DNA of 64,000 nucleotides, taken from the NCBI GenBank assembly GCA_030180135.1, contig CM058230.1:57010580-57074579 (forward strand), given 5' to 3'. The notes beneath the pieces are model-generated. The model was not told the origin of the DNA. It worked only from the letters and a program-made list of their open reading frames with translations, and searched no databases. Positions 21,400-32,400 of this stretch are shown one piece after another. This DNA is from Orychophragmus violaceus (Eukaryota > Streptophyta > Magnoliopsida > Brassicales > Brassicaceae). The number at the start of each line of letters is the position of its first letter. The first letter of the stretch is position 1. The translations under genes and the position numbers were made by a program.

Positions 21400-23700
21400 T
21401 TTTGGGAGCTACCCATTTATCTTCTCGAAGTTCTCCATCCATGATGTATACGTGAATCACTCCCATCCATTCTTTGTTGCAGTTATACTTTCATGTTGGA
21501 TGTATGTCTGCTTCGGTTTCTACCTCTTCTACTAGAGGGGTTTTCTTCATTATTCTCATCTTTTCGGATGGGTAAACCAAGTTGACGGTCCCAAATTTCT
21601 CGATGCTCAGATACTCGAAGAACTCTACCCGGTTTGGATGTCAAAGCCATAGCTGCCAATGCGTCAGCTGGGCCATTTTCTCCTCAAGGAAATTGGGTCA
21701 GCTTGAAATTCTTGAGAGCATTTACTAGACCTCAAACAACCTTCAGATATACATCCATTTTTTCATCTCTTGTTTCATATTCTCCGCTGAATTGGCTTTC
21801 GATTAACTGAGAATCACAAAACGCTTGGATGCTATGAATTTTAAGTATTTGAGCTAATCTTAAACAAGAAATCAGAGCCTCATATATTTTGCTTCATTTT
21901 TTGAAGCGTGAAAAGCTAATCGGAAGGACTGGTCCAAGCTTTCTCCAGTTGGTGAAGTTAAGCAAATTCCAACTCTGGAATCTTGTTTTGACAACGAGTC
22001 ATAAACATGAAGCATCCATTACGAATCTTATGTTGGTTCTCCTACTCCTTCTTGTAGTAACTCGACCAAAAAGTTCGCGGTACTTGCGATTTCGCACATG
22101 TTCTCGCACGATACTCGATATCGAATCCACTAAGTTCCACTACCCACTTTGTTATTCTTCAAGATTGGCTCGGACTTTGAATGGTTTTTCGCAACATAAA
22201 AGTTCTTAAGATTATGACTGAATGTAATTGGAAGTACGGCCTCAATTTCCGAGCAGATATTACTACTGTGAGTGCCAACTTCTTGATTTGAGGAAAGCGA
22301 GTTTTCACGTTTGTTAGCATTTGACTCACATTGAATATATGTTTCTATTTACCTCGATCTTCTCTGATAAAGACTTCACTTACTGTTGTTGCCGATATTT
22401 CTGTGTATAAGAATAACGGTTCTACTTCTACTGGCTTAGCGAGTACTTGTGAATTCGATAGATACTTCTTTAGATGTTGGAAATCTTCTTCGCATTTTTC
22501 CTACCATTCAAACGTTTTTTTACCCCTCAAAGTGTCGTAGAAAGGTAAACACTTGTCTGATGATTGCGAGATAAACATGTTCAGCACTTACTCGTCCTAT
22601 TAACTGTTGAACTTCGCGTTTTGTCGTTGGTGAGGAAATTTGAATCAGGGCTTTGATTTGTTTGGGGTTTGCTTAGATGCCTCAGTGAGTGATGAGGTAA
22701 CCGAGGAACTCTCCAGATACGAATCTGAATCTGCACTTGGCTGGTTTGATCTTCATGTTGTGCTTGTTCAGTTGGTCGAAACATTCTCGCAGATTGCTCC
22801 ATGTGATCTTTCTCAACGAGAGATTTCACCAACTTGTCGTCGATGTAAACCTCCATAGTCTCTCTGAGTTGTTCCGCAAACACCTTATTCACCATCGCTG
22901 GTAAGTTGCTCCGATGTTTTTAGGCTGAAAGGCATGACTTTGTAACAACAGATTCCTCTGTCATCGATAAACACCGTTTTTCGCGATCGTCCAGGTTCAT
23001 CATGATCTGGTTGTAACCAGAGAAAGTGTCCATGAATGTGAGCAGTTTTTTCCATGCTTTTGCTTTCACCAATCAATCGATATGTGGGAGCGGAAAGCTG
23101 TCTTTTGGCCAAGCCATGTTTAGATATGTGATATCGACACAAACTCTCCACTTTCCGTTCTTCTTTTTACCACGACAGGATTCACGAGCTAGTCAGGATA
23201 ATTTACTTTGGTGATTTAACCGACTTAGAGTAACCGCTCCACTTTTTTGTTGGTTGCTTTGGCCCGTTCCAAACCTAACTTCCTTCTTTTTGCCTCACCG
23301 TTTTCAATGTTGGATCTACATTCAGCTCATGGAAAGCAACGTGGATGCTGATTCAGGGAATGTCTTATATGGTCCTGACGAAGCTGTTATGTTCTCTCTG
23401 AGGCATAAGACTATGTCTTTTTTTATTGCTTTATCTAGTTTACTCCCACATCTACGCAGTGTTATGAGTGATCATCTTCTTCCTTTGATTGTTTTGGAAA
23501 TGGTTTTGGAAATGGCGACACTTTAGACAAGCTCATATTCATCCTCCTTAGAGTGGCGCAGAAGATTACGACAACAGAAATTCCCGTATCGACCCGGATC
23601 CTTGCTACGTCATGATAATTGATGATTAGCTCGATACAAGGGGATCGTTGTGCGGCCGATCGATTCCTGCAGTTTTGCACTCCTTGAATGTTATCACATT
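21400..23700 (-). pseudogene. Gypsy protease, reverse transcriptase and RNase H, Tat element
   Basis: Minus strand. 23680-23462 encodes VARIRVDTGISVVVIF, a protease active-site block with DTG. 23151-22885 encodes RT segments (RYHISKHGLAKRQLS, GHFLWLQPDHDEPG, YKVMPFSLK). 22895-22790 encodes VNKVFAEQLRETMEVYIDD, the YIDD catalytic box. RNase H homology is expected at 22560-21400 but is only faintly readable. The order protease-RT-RNase H-integrase is that of gypsy elements. Many stops and frameshifts are present. Confidence 0.8.
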
Positions 23701-23989
23701 ATTTGGGAACTGATAAGGAGCATACCAATAGACGCTCGTTCCTGCTCATCTATGGTAAGCTTTGATTGAGGATAATGTATCTCGTTAGTATTGTGATCCT
23801 TAAATGATAATGTTTAACCATTGTAAATTGCTCGCTTTAGGATCTCTGTCGTTCCTCTCCTCCGCCTATTATTTCCAGCTTCTGCTCTTCCTTCTCAATA
23901 GTATCGCTCTTGCTTGTCGACCTGATTTGACTTATCGCCTTGATTTGCTTCGTTTGGTTGGTCTTTAGCCTTGTTCTAATCAAAGTCTT

Positions 23990-25111
23990 TAATGCTAACT
24001 GCAATGCTGAGCTCTCCGAGCACGGGTTTGCGGCAAGTTTATGCCCAGTCTGCGGCATTCGGCGGTGTGATGGTCCTATGCCTAGTAATGCTCACAGAAA
24101 GCCTTTTTATCGTATGAGTTAGAGTTTCTGGTCCATGTGTTCCACAATCCTTTTACTCGTCTGGCTAACCCGCTTCCTCGTTTGGTCGAGTTGACCGGTA
24201 GTTGTGTGATCTGCCTGAATTTTTGTGTCTCACATAGCTGCTACCTTTTGAACTTCTTTTATCGTTGTTTTCACTAGCGTGTGGAGGTGCGTCTTTGCTC
24301 GACTGCCTCATTGATTTGTGATTTTGGGATAAGACTTGTATCTGTTCTTCATTGACTACGATGTCTGATGCCCAATGGAAAGCGTATGATATCGCTTGAG
24401 GTTTGTTCAGTGAGATTTCCTTCCTGAAATCTTATCCATACCATAATGATTTCTATAGTGCGTCAAGGCCGGCTTTGTCTCTTAAGCCTTTAATCTTTGA
24501 CAGCACCTTCTTGAATCTCCCAATAAATTTCTGCAAGCTTCCGTTCAGACCTTGAGACATCAACCAAAAATTAACATCAAAAGTCTCCCGATCCATAAAT
24601 ATTGAGTAGTGCTTCATGAACACAGTGGATAACTGTCGAAACTGCTGATATAGTTTCGTTCCAGTCTTGAGAACCAATCAAGTGCCGCTCCTTTCGTCAT
24701 GGCTTGTCACCCTTAGCCCTTCAACTAACTTGTCATGGCGAGGCATTGAGAATTTGAGTCCCCTATGCTCAGTCGGTCCAAAGTTTACTGCTTGGGTGCT
24801 CCTTGCTCGGTTTTATGTAATGAGACTCTCCACTTGCTCGGTGACTGTGCTATTCGCCTTCTCTTGATCCTGAGTTTTTTTTGCATCAGCACTGCTATCA
24901 TCTACTTTAACTCAGTCAACATTGTGTTGGCTTTTGTGTATGTCATGGCTGTGTTTGTTGCAGCGTTGTCTGTTGCGGTGTTGTTTTTTATGGTGTTGTT
25001 TGTTGTGGTATTGTCTGTTGCGGTGTTGTCTGTTGCATCTTCGTTTGTTACAACGTTGATAGCCAGTGGGTGATATGTTATGTCTACTTCTCCATCTCCG
25101 TCTGTGACCAT
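23990..25111 (-). pseudogene. Gag, Tat element
   Basis: Starts with an ATG at 25111-25109, about 50 bases inside the primer site. The first 70 residues are a low-complexity Thr/Asn/Asp/Ala tract (TDNTATDNTTTNNT) made of a 15-bp repeat. The gag core is at 24677-24453 (FMKHYSIFMDRETFD, LMSQGLNGSLQKFIGRFKKV). A Tat-type zinc-finger remnant (FCEHY...HHTAECRRL) lies near 24110-24040. The three parts are in broken frames. Confidence 0.7.
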
Positions 25112-25159
25112 CTCTTCAGATATACTGATTGGTGGTCTTTAAGTGTAAGAAAACTTCTT

Positions 25160-25178
25160 TTCCTCATAGACAGCGCCA
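25160..25178 (-). other. Primer-binding site, Tat element
   Basis: On the minus strand TGGCGCTGTCTATGAGGAA, four bases from the LTR. TGGCGC-type sites are typical of Tat-group gypsy elements and differ from the Met-tRNA type of the other elements here. Confidence 0.7.
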
Positions 25179-25181
25179 CAC

Positions 25182-26190
25182 TGTGAGAGTCGGAAATAGC
25201 ATGGTCAATTCTTGTAGGGTTTAAGTTTTTAGAGAACATAAGTTTCTATGTACACACACAAAAAAAGAGATTCGAAGAATGATCTTTAATATAAAGAGAC
25301 TACAAAGGCGTAAGAGAAAAAATCGTATAAGTAATTTCTGCTAGGTTTTAGAGCGTGTTTTGATCGTAGGAAGTCCCCTCTCTTTTATAGCCGCAGTGAG
25401 TCGGTTCGGATTTATCATTTCTGCTCGGATTTACCTTTTCTCTTTTCTTGCTTGGATTTATCTTTCCATTTTTATATTTATCCTTCCATGACTTGACCTT
25501 AATTTTCTGAATGGGCCGAAAAAGTAGCACGAGCCCATAGAAAACGAATCTTTTGAGTTTTGGCCTAAGTTCGTGTTTTCGAACTCTAAGTCGCCGTGGT
25601 CGCCGAGCATGCCGAGCAGTCTGGTTGCTCAGGTGTGCCGAGCAGGACGCCGAGTAGGACGCCGAGTAGGACGCCGAGCGGGATGTCGAGTAGTATGCAT
25701 GCTCGAGACAGTCCTCCGAGTAGGACGCTGTGCTCGGGACAGGTCGTCGGTCGGTGCGCTGATTGTCGAGCGGATAGGATAATGTCGAGCATGCTGAGAG
25801 ATGCTGAGCGGGTCATGGAAAAAAATTTCTGAGTAGGACGCGTCGCGTTTTGATGATCGGCTGGTTTGCTCGGACGTTCATGTTCGGATGCTCGGCCGGT
25901 CTGCTTGGATGTTCATGTTCGCGGGATGGTTTAGTGCCGAGCAGTCCAAGCAGGGTGTTGCACGTAGAGATGCCGAGCATTCTAGTCTCGGTACGCCGAG
26001 CAATCCATCCTAGCAGTCCATCCGAGCAATATGATCGCTCAGAAGTTTTGTTAAGTACATTCGTACATTTATATGAAATGAGAATTATATGAAAAGTATA
26101 ATTTAAAAGAAACTTGTAGTTTCGGTATTCGTGTTGACCCTTAGACCATTTTTTACCATTGGTTTCATCGAGGGGATTTTGACCCCAACA
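25182..26190 (-). repeat. 5' LTR of the Tat gypsy element
   Basis: Begins TGTGAGAGTC and ends GACCCCAACA on the plus strand, 1009 bp. It is about 460 bp shorter than the other LTR. At 25637-25693 a 12-bp unit GCCGAGTAGGAC is repeated about five times. Confidence 0.75.
25637..25693. repeat. 12-bp tandem repeat in the Tat LTR
   Basis: About five units of GCCGAG(C/T)AGGAC, the simplest form of the CCGAGCA repeats found throughout this element. Confidence 0.75.
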
Positions 26191-26193
26191 TCG

Positions 26194-26833
26194 TGTTGGA
26201 ATTGTGTCCAGTAATCTCGGTACTGTCTCTAGAAAGTAAGAGTATGTCAAAGATCAGACATAAGTCATATAATGCTGGGGATCATGATGGCTTGCTAGAG
26301 TCCGCTCATGATCTATAAGTCTTGGACTTATTGCCTTTATTATATGATCCCATATGGGTCACACGCCTAAGCTAACAGGAAAATGTGTTGGAACGGCTTA
26401 GCAGAAGTACGACAAAAGTGCCAGGCATTTGTCGTACTAAGAGAGAAAGATTAATGGGTCTGATTAAATGGGATTTACTCAGATTGGGCCCAAAAGCCCA
26501 AAAGGAAAAGAGAAGGCTTTTAATGACTAAAAGCCAAGTCTTTTCTCCCCAAAAAAAAAAACCCTAACACCCAGCCGCGGCTACTCCTCTCTCTCTGCGC
26601 CTCTCTTCCTCGTGGTCTAGCAGCCATTTCCTTGTGAAGCGTGTGTGAACCTTTGGAGGATTCATCCCTCGGTGCATCTATCTGATCTCTGACCTGTTCT
26701 ATTCCTTCCGCTGCAACAAACAGGTAAAAGGTGAGATCATCTAATGTTTCTAAATAAGAACACCTAGATCTGATGCATGTTTAGGTTGATATCAATATGA
26801 GAATTGAATCAGGATCAACTGAACTATCCAACA
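26194..26833 (+). repeat. 5' LTR of the young copia
   Basis: 640 bp, begins TGTTGGAATTG and ends TATCCAACA. Contains a perfect 11-bp stem (AGTACGACAAA at 26406-26416, TTTGTCGTACT at 26428-26438) and an A11 run at about 26551. Open frames inside it are repeated exactly in the other LTR and are not genes. Confidence 0.95.
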
Positions 26834-26834
26834 G

Positions 26835-26846
26835 TGGTATCAGAGC
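26835..26846 (+). other. Primer-binding site, young copia
   Basis: TGGTATCAGAGC one base after the LTR, complementary to initiator Met-tRNA. Confidence 0.95.
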
Positions 26847-28498
26847 CATTGGTTCTTAGGTTTCTTGTTTTAGATTCATGTTTAGGTTGTTTAATCTGTT
26901 TTAGAAGTGTTTTGAATCCATTACTGATAAGAAAAACACTTAAGAATCAGAATTGAACTCTAAACACATTAATTGGATCACAAAACCGAGCTATATGACT
27001 CGGGTTTTGGTGATCGGCCACGAGAAGGATGGGTCGGACGGACGGGGTCGATCGCAGGTCGGACGGTCGGGACGGTCGGATTGGATCCGATCGGATCGTT
27101 CGATCGATCACGATCGATCGTCGCGTCGCGTCCGATCGCGTCGTCTCGATCGCGTCCTGCTGGCGAGCGTCGCGTCCCGATCACTCGGCGATCGTGGATG
27201 CATCGTCCCGGCTGCACCGTCCCGATGGATCGTCCCGACCGCAGCTTGGCATTGTCTCGATCTCGGATCGTTGGCTCGCGGCTGAGCGGCTGGACGATGG
27301 TTCCTTGGGCAGGAAGCTAGGTCACGACCAACTCATTTTGGTTCGTGACCAAATCGTTTCGGTTCAGGGTTCGGTTCAAAAACTTAATTAAAATCTTCAT
27401 TCTGGTTTGATAAACAGATTTTAATAATTTTATTAAATCTGGTTAAACCAGGATAAGAAATCCAATGTCGAAAGAAATATTGGATTTAGTGCCTAAACCA
27501 GGAATTTCTAATTTGATTTGGTTGGACCAAATAAATTGAGAGATTCCGGTTTAGTAAATAACCGGTTGACAATTGTGGTCATCGTAGTAATTAAAATTTG
27601 GTTAGACCAATTTTAATGAACCAGACCGGTTATGTCAATTAATTGGACAATTGGGTCATGTCTTGGACATGGACCAATTCTTGGGCCTCGGGCCAAGAAG
27701 TTAAAACAATTGGGCCAATTATTTGAGTCTTTCTTCAGATTAATTTAAAATCTATTTTATAAATTTATAAAGTCGTTTTTGAATTATATTTTCCGAAATT
27801 TTGAAATTAGAAAGTTTCTTAAAATAGAAGTTTCTGAATTTGCGGGTTTTGGATTTTAAAGAAATTTCTAAAGTTAGAAAGTTTCCGGTTTTAGAAAGTT
27901 TCCAATTTTAGAAAGTTTCCAAAATAGTAGGTTTCCAAAAATGGAAAGTTTCCCGAAATAGTAATCTTCTATTTTGGGAATGAATTTTAATAAACCTACG
28001 AACCTCAAATAATATCAAGCGTTGGATGTCTTGTCCAGGCTATGTCAGCTGTCAAAGCCCATTCAATTGCATTCATGGCCTTACAGTGTGAGGATGTCTG
28101 TTTTTGCGTGGGTAAGACGGTTTGTGATTCATAAATGTCATTGGGAGTCCCAGACATTAATGATTACATGACTGTATAATCTGGTTTTCTTGACTAGGCC
28201 ATCGGGAGTCCCGGGCCTTGAGACATCAGAGTGGATTGGGCCTCGGGCCCAGATTCACAACCAAGAGTTATATCACGGATATAATTAGCCTATATAGGGC
28301 TTACCGATATAAGCTAAAATTGGGTGACGGCCAGTGGCCCACTTTAATCTTAGTTATATGTGGATCTTGGAATCATTATATTCTATTGAGGGTAACTTAG
28401 GTTATTGAATATAATGCGTGATTAATCATATTATACTTTAATACGAGATTAATCATTTTGAACATATAACTAATAACCTTTTTATTTATATTTCAGAT
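26847..28498 (+). other. Leader of the young copia
   Basis: A 1.65 kb untranslated leader in three parts. 27010-27320 is unusually CpG-rich (TCGATCGA/GTCGGACGG-like) and open in several frames, with no protein motif. 27800-27970 is an AT-rich stretch with a repeating GAAAGTTTCC unit of about 20 bp. 28010-28495 resembles the leader of the decayed copia. I see no gene in it. Confidence 0.6.
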
Positions 28499-29392
28499 AT
28501 GACTACTACAAGCACACAAAACACATTCTCGATCCGGTCTGTTCTCGAGAAGGAGAAGCTGACTGGAACGAACTTCCTGACATGGTCAAGGAACTTGAGG
28601 CTGGTCCTCAAGCAGGAGAAGAAGGATTATGTCCTTCGAGATCCCCTCCCCGAGAGGCCTCTTGCCAATGCTGCCAGGACTCTGCACAATGCTTGGGAAA
28701 AGCATTCGTCAGATGAAAATGATGTTTATTGCCTGATGTTGGTGACAATGACTCCTGAGCTGCAAAAACAGTTCGAAAGTGTATTGTCTCCAATCGAGAT
28801 CATGGCAAGCCTGAAATCGCTTTTTCAGGAGCAGGCTAGGACCGAGAGGTTCCAGACAGTTAAGAACCTCTTGGACTGTAAGTTGGCTGCGAATGCGGCA
28901 GTGAGTCCTCCTGTCTTGAAGATGATGGGTTATCTCGATCATCTTCAGAAACTCGACTGCCCAATCAGCCAGGAACTTGCCTGCGACATCATTCTGCAGT
29001 CTTTACCTGCAAGCTATGATCAGTTCATTCTGAATTTTAACATGCATGGCTTGAGTAAGACACTACCTGAGCTTCACGGAATGCTCAAGACTGCAGAGCC
29101 CAACTTGAGGAAAACCGCCAAGGACCCCAATGTGCTTATGGTGCAAAAGGGCAAGGGGTTTAAGAAATCCTCTGCTAAGGATAAGGGAGCGGCCAAGGCT
29201 GTCCAAGTCGCGGACAAGGACACGCCAAAGCCCAAGCCCAAGTCCAAGGCTGGGCCTACTGACATGTGCAGGTTCTGCAAAGAACTGGGGTATTGGAGAA
29301 GAGATTGCAAGAAATTCCAGGAAGGTCTAAAGGAATTAAAGAAGAAGACTTTCGAGACTTCTTCATCAGGTATTTTTTGTTATAGAAGTTAA
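28499..29392 (+). CDS. gag: Copia Gag, 297 codons
   Basis: Gag packages the element RNA and forms the cytoplasmic virus-like particle. The ATG at 28499 is the first in a long frame and matches the start of the related gag at 10478. Residues 10-200 are the copia gag core (SIRSVLEKEKLTGTNFL, ILQSLPASYDQFI, LPELHGMLKTAE). Residues 215-253 are a Lys/Pro-rich basic linker. A zinc knuckle follows at C257, C260, position 265 and C270, but position 265 is tyrosine where the CCHC consensus and the relative at 11190-11235 have histidine. The frame stops at 29390-29392, 31 bases before the pol ATG and one frame away from pol. Most copia elements encode gag and pol as one polyprotein, so this is either a recent frameshift or a translational frameshift. 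Confidence 0.9.
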   Translation: MTTTSTQNTFSIRSVLEKEKLTGTNFLTWSRNLRLVLKQEKKDYVLRDPLPERPLANAARTLHNAWEKHSSDENDVYCLMLVTMTPELQKQFESVLSPIEIMASLKSLFQEQARTERFQTVKNLLDCKLAANAAVSPPVLKMMGYLDHLQKLDCPISQELACDIILQSLPASYDQFILNFNMHGLSKTLPELHGMLKTAEPNLRKTAKDPNVLMVQKGKGFKKSSAKDKGAAKAVQVADKDTPKPKPKSKAGPTDMCRFCKELGYWRRDCKKFQEGLKELKKKTFETSSSGIFCYRS

Positions 29393-29423
29393 TACAACTA
29401 CTTCTGATAATACCTCATGGGTC

Positions 29424-32400
29424 ATGGATACTGGTTGTGGGGCTCATATTTGTACTAATATGCAGGCACTCAGCAACAGTAGAAGGCTGAAGCAAGGACA
29501 AGTGGAGCTACGAGTTGGGAATGGAGCGAAAGTTTCAGCACTAGCTGTAGGCACATACTTGTTGTCTTTACCTTCGGGATTGATTTTAGAACTTAATAAT
29601 TGTTATTTTGTACCTGCTATAAGCAGAAATATTATTTCAATTTCTTTGTTGGATTTGGAAGGTTATGATTTTTCAGTTAAGAATAAATTATGTTCCTTCA
29701 ATCGCAACAATTTGTTCTATGGTTCTGCCCCTCTTACGAATGGGCTTTACATACTCGATCAATCCGCGCCAATTTATAACATTAATACAAAACGGTTTAA
29801 ACCTAATGAGGAAAACCGAACGTTTCTATGGCATTGTCGTTTAGGGCACATCAGCGAGAAACGCATCAAGAGGCTCCATTCGAATGGACTTCTTGGCTCA
29901 TTTGACTTTGAGTCATGTGAGAAATGCGAATCATGCATGATGGGCAAAATGACACGGGCCCCCTTTAATAAACCTAACGAGAGGGCCAGTGACTTATTGG
30001 GCCTGATACACACTGATGTGTGTGGCCCAATGTCCACAAATGCAAGAGGAAACTATCAGTACTTCATTACCTTCACTGATGATTTCAGTAGGTATGGATA
30101 TGTTTATTTGATGAAACATAAGTCTGAATCTTTTGAAAAGTTCAGAGAATTCCAAAATGAAGTACAGAACCAACTTGGCAAAAGCATCAAGGCTCTTCGG
30201 TCCGACCGAGGAGGAGAATACTTAAGCCAAGAATTCAGTGATCATCTAAGAGAGTGTGGGATCGTGTCCCAACTCACTCCTCCTGGAACACCTCAATGGA
30301 ATGGTGTGTCTGAGAGGAGAAATCGGACCTTATTGGATATGGTTCGATCTATGATGAGTCACACAGACCTTCCAATATCCCTTTGGGGATATGCTCTGCT
30401 AACAGCAGTGTTCACTCTAAATAGAGCACCATCAAAAGCAGTAGCAAAGACACCATATGAATTATGGACTGGAGAAGCTCCAGTGCTGTCTTATCTAAGA
30501 ATTTGGGGTTGTGAAGCCTATGTTAAGAGATTAATCTCAGATAAGCTTACACCAAAATCTGATAAATGCTACTTCATTGGTTATCCACGGGAAACCAAGG
30601 CTTATTACTTCTATCTACGTTCCGAGAACAAGATCTTTGTTGCCCGGGATTGTAACTTTTTTGAGAGAGAGTTTCTCTCTAAGAAAGACAGTGGGAGTAA
30701 GGTACTGCTTGAAGAAATTCAAGATGAACAGGATACTGCTCAACCTAATGAGGAAGAGCAGCAGGAGGATCTACAAGAAATTGTAGAGCCTGAACCTGTA
30801 GTACCTGAAGTTCGAAGATCCGGGAGGATCCGTCACGAACCCGAGAGATATCAGGGATTCCTCGTGACTGACTGTCATGATCTTTTGATCATTGATGGTG
30901 ATGAACCATCGAACTTCAATCAAGCCATGATGGGCCCAGATTCCTCTAAGTGGCGCAAGGCCACTGATTCCGAAATGGACTCCATGTCAGTCAACCAAGT
31001 GTTTTCGTTGGTTGACTTACCCGTTGGTGTAAAAGCCATCGAGTGCAAATGGATCTTCAAGAAGAAGATTGACGTGGATGGAAATGTCCAGATTTACAAA
31101 GCCAGGTTGGTGGCAAAAGGTTTCAGACAAGTTCACGGTGTGGACTACGATGAAACCTATTCACCAGTGGCTATGATGAAATCTATTCGGATTCTACTAG
31201 CAACTGCAGCTTTTCATGATTATGAAATTTGGCAGATGGACGTGAAAACCGCCTTCCTGAATGGTATTCTGGAAGAGGATGTGTATATGACACAACCTGA
31301 CGGTTACATAGATCCAAAGAATGCTGGGAAAGTATGCAAGCTTCACAAATCCATTTATGGATTGAAGCAAGCATCGAGGAGCTGGAATCTTCGTTTTGAT
31401 GAAGCGATCAAGCAATTTGACTTCATCAGAAACGAAGAAGAACAATGCGTGTATAAGAAATCTAGTGGGAGCAAGATTGTATTTCTTATTCTGTATGTCG
31501 ATGACATACTACTTCTCGGAAACGACGTTCCAATGCTGAAGTCTGTAAAGGACTGGCTTGGAAGTTGTTTTTCCATGAAAGACATGGGTGAAGCCGCATA
31601 CGTTCTTGGAATTAGGATCTATCGGGATAGACCTAAGAGGCTGATAGGCTTGTGTCAAGACTCATACATTGACAAAGTCCTACAAAGATTCAGCATGAAA
31701 GATTCCAAGAAGGGCTTCACGCCAATGGTACATGGCACAACGCTAAGCAAGAAGCAGAGCCCTACGTCGGCTGCTGAGCTTGAGCGCATGAAGAATATTC
31801 CTTATGCATCTGCAATAGGATCTGTCATGTATGCCATGATCTGTACTCGTCCTGATGTTGCTTATGCATTGAGCATGACGAGTAGATACCAGTCAAATCC
31901 AGGTGAAAACCATTGGATTGCCGTAAAGAATATCTTGAAGTATCTAAGACATACTAAGGATAAATTCTTGGTGTACGGTGGAAGTGATGTGCTTAAAGTC
32001 AGTGGATTCACGGACGCAAGTTTCCAGACAGACACAGATGATTTCCGGTCACAGTCCGGTTATGTCTTTTGTCTGAATGGCGGTGCAGTAAGTTGGAGAA
32101 GCTCCAAGCAGGACACCGTTGCTGATTCCACTACAGAAGCTGAATATATCGCCGCCTCAGAAGCAGCGAAGGAAGCTGTTTGGATACGAAAGTTCATTAT
32201 GGAACTAGGTGTGATACCAGATGCGGCTGAGCCTCTGGCACTGTTTTGTGACAACAATGGTGCTATAGCTCAGGCAAAGGAACCAAGATCACACCAGAAA
32301 TCCAAGCATGTTCAAAGAAGATATCACTTGATACGTGACATCATTAATAGAAAGGAAGTCAAGATCAGCCGAGTTCCGACAGATGATAACGTCGCTGATC

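Larger units (their letters stand above)
6752..26190 (-). mobile_element. Tat-lineage gypsy element, interrupted by a copia
   Basis: Minus-strand element of about 12.4 kb once the nested copia (8329-15344) is removed. Order in its own direction: 5' LTR 25182-26190, primer site, gag, protease, RT, RNase H, integrase, tandem-repeat region, antisense ORF, 3' LTR 6752-8221. LTRs start TGTGAGAGTC on the plus strand. The flanks TCATT (6747-6751) and TCGTT (26191-26193 plus the two bases after the young copia) fit a 5-bp target duplication with one mismatch. All coding regions are broken. Size, an antisense ORF near the 3' LTR and repeats in the 3' untranslated region are known traits of the Tat/Ogre group. 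Confidence 0.8.

Noticed and set aside
26385..26567. Open frame in the young copia LTR, repeated at 33522-33773
   Set aside because: It lies wholly within the LTR and is present twice only because LTRs are duplicated; it shows no protein motif.
26953..27391. Several overlapping open frames rich in Arg/Ser/Asp
   Set aside because: Open in multiple frames on both strands because of CpG-rich repetitive composition. Listed as a composition finding, not as genes.
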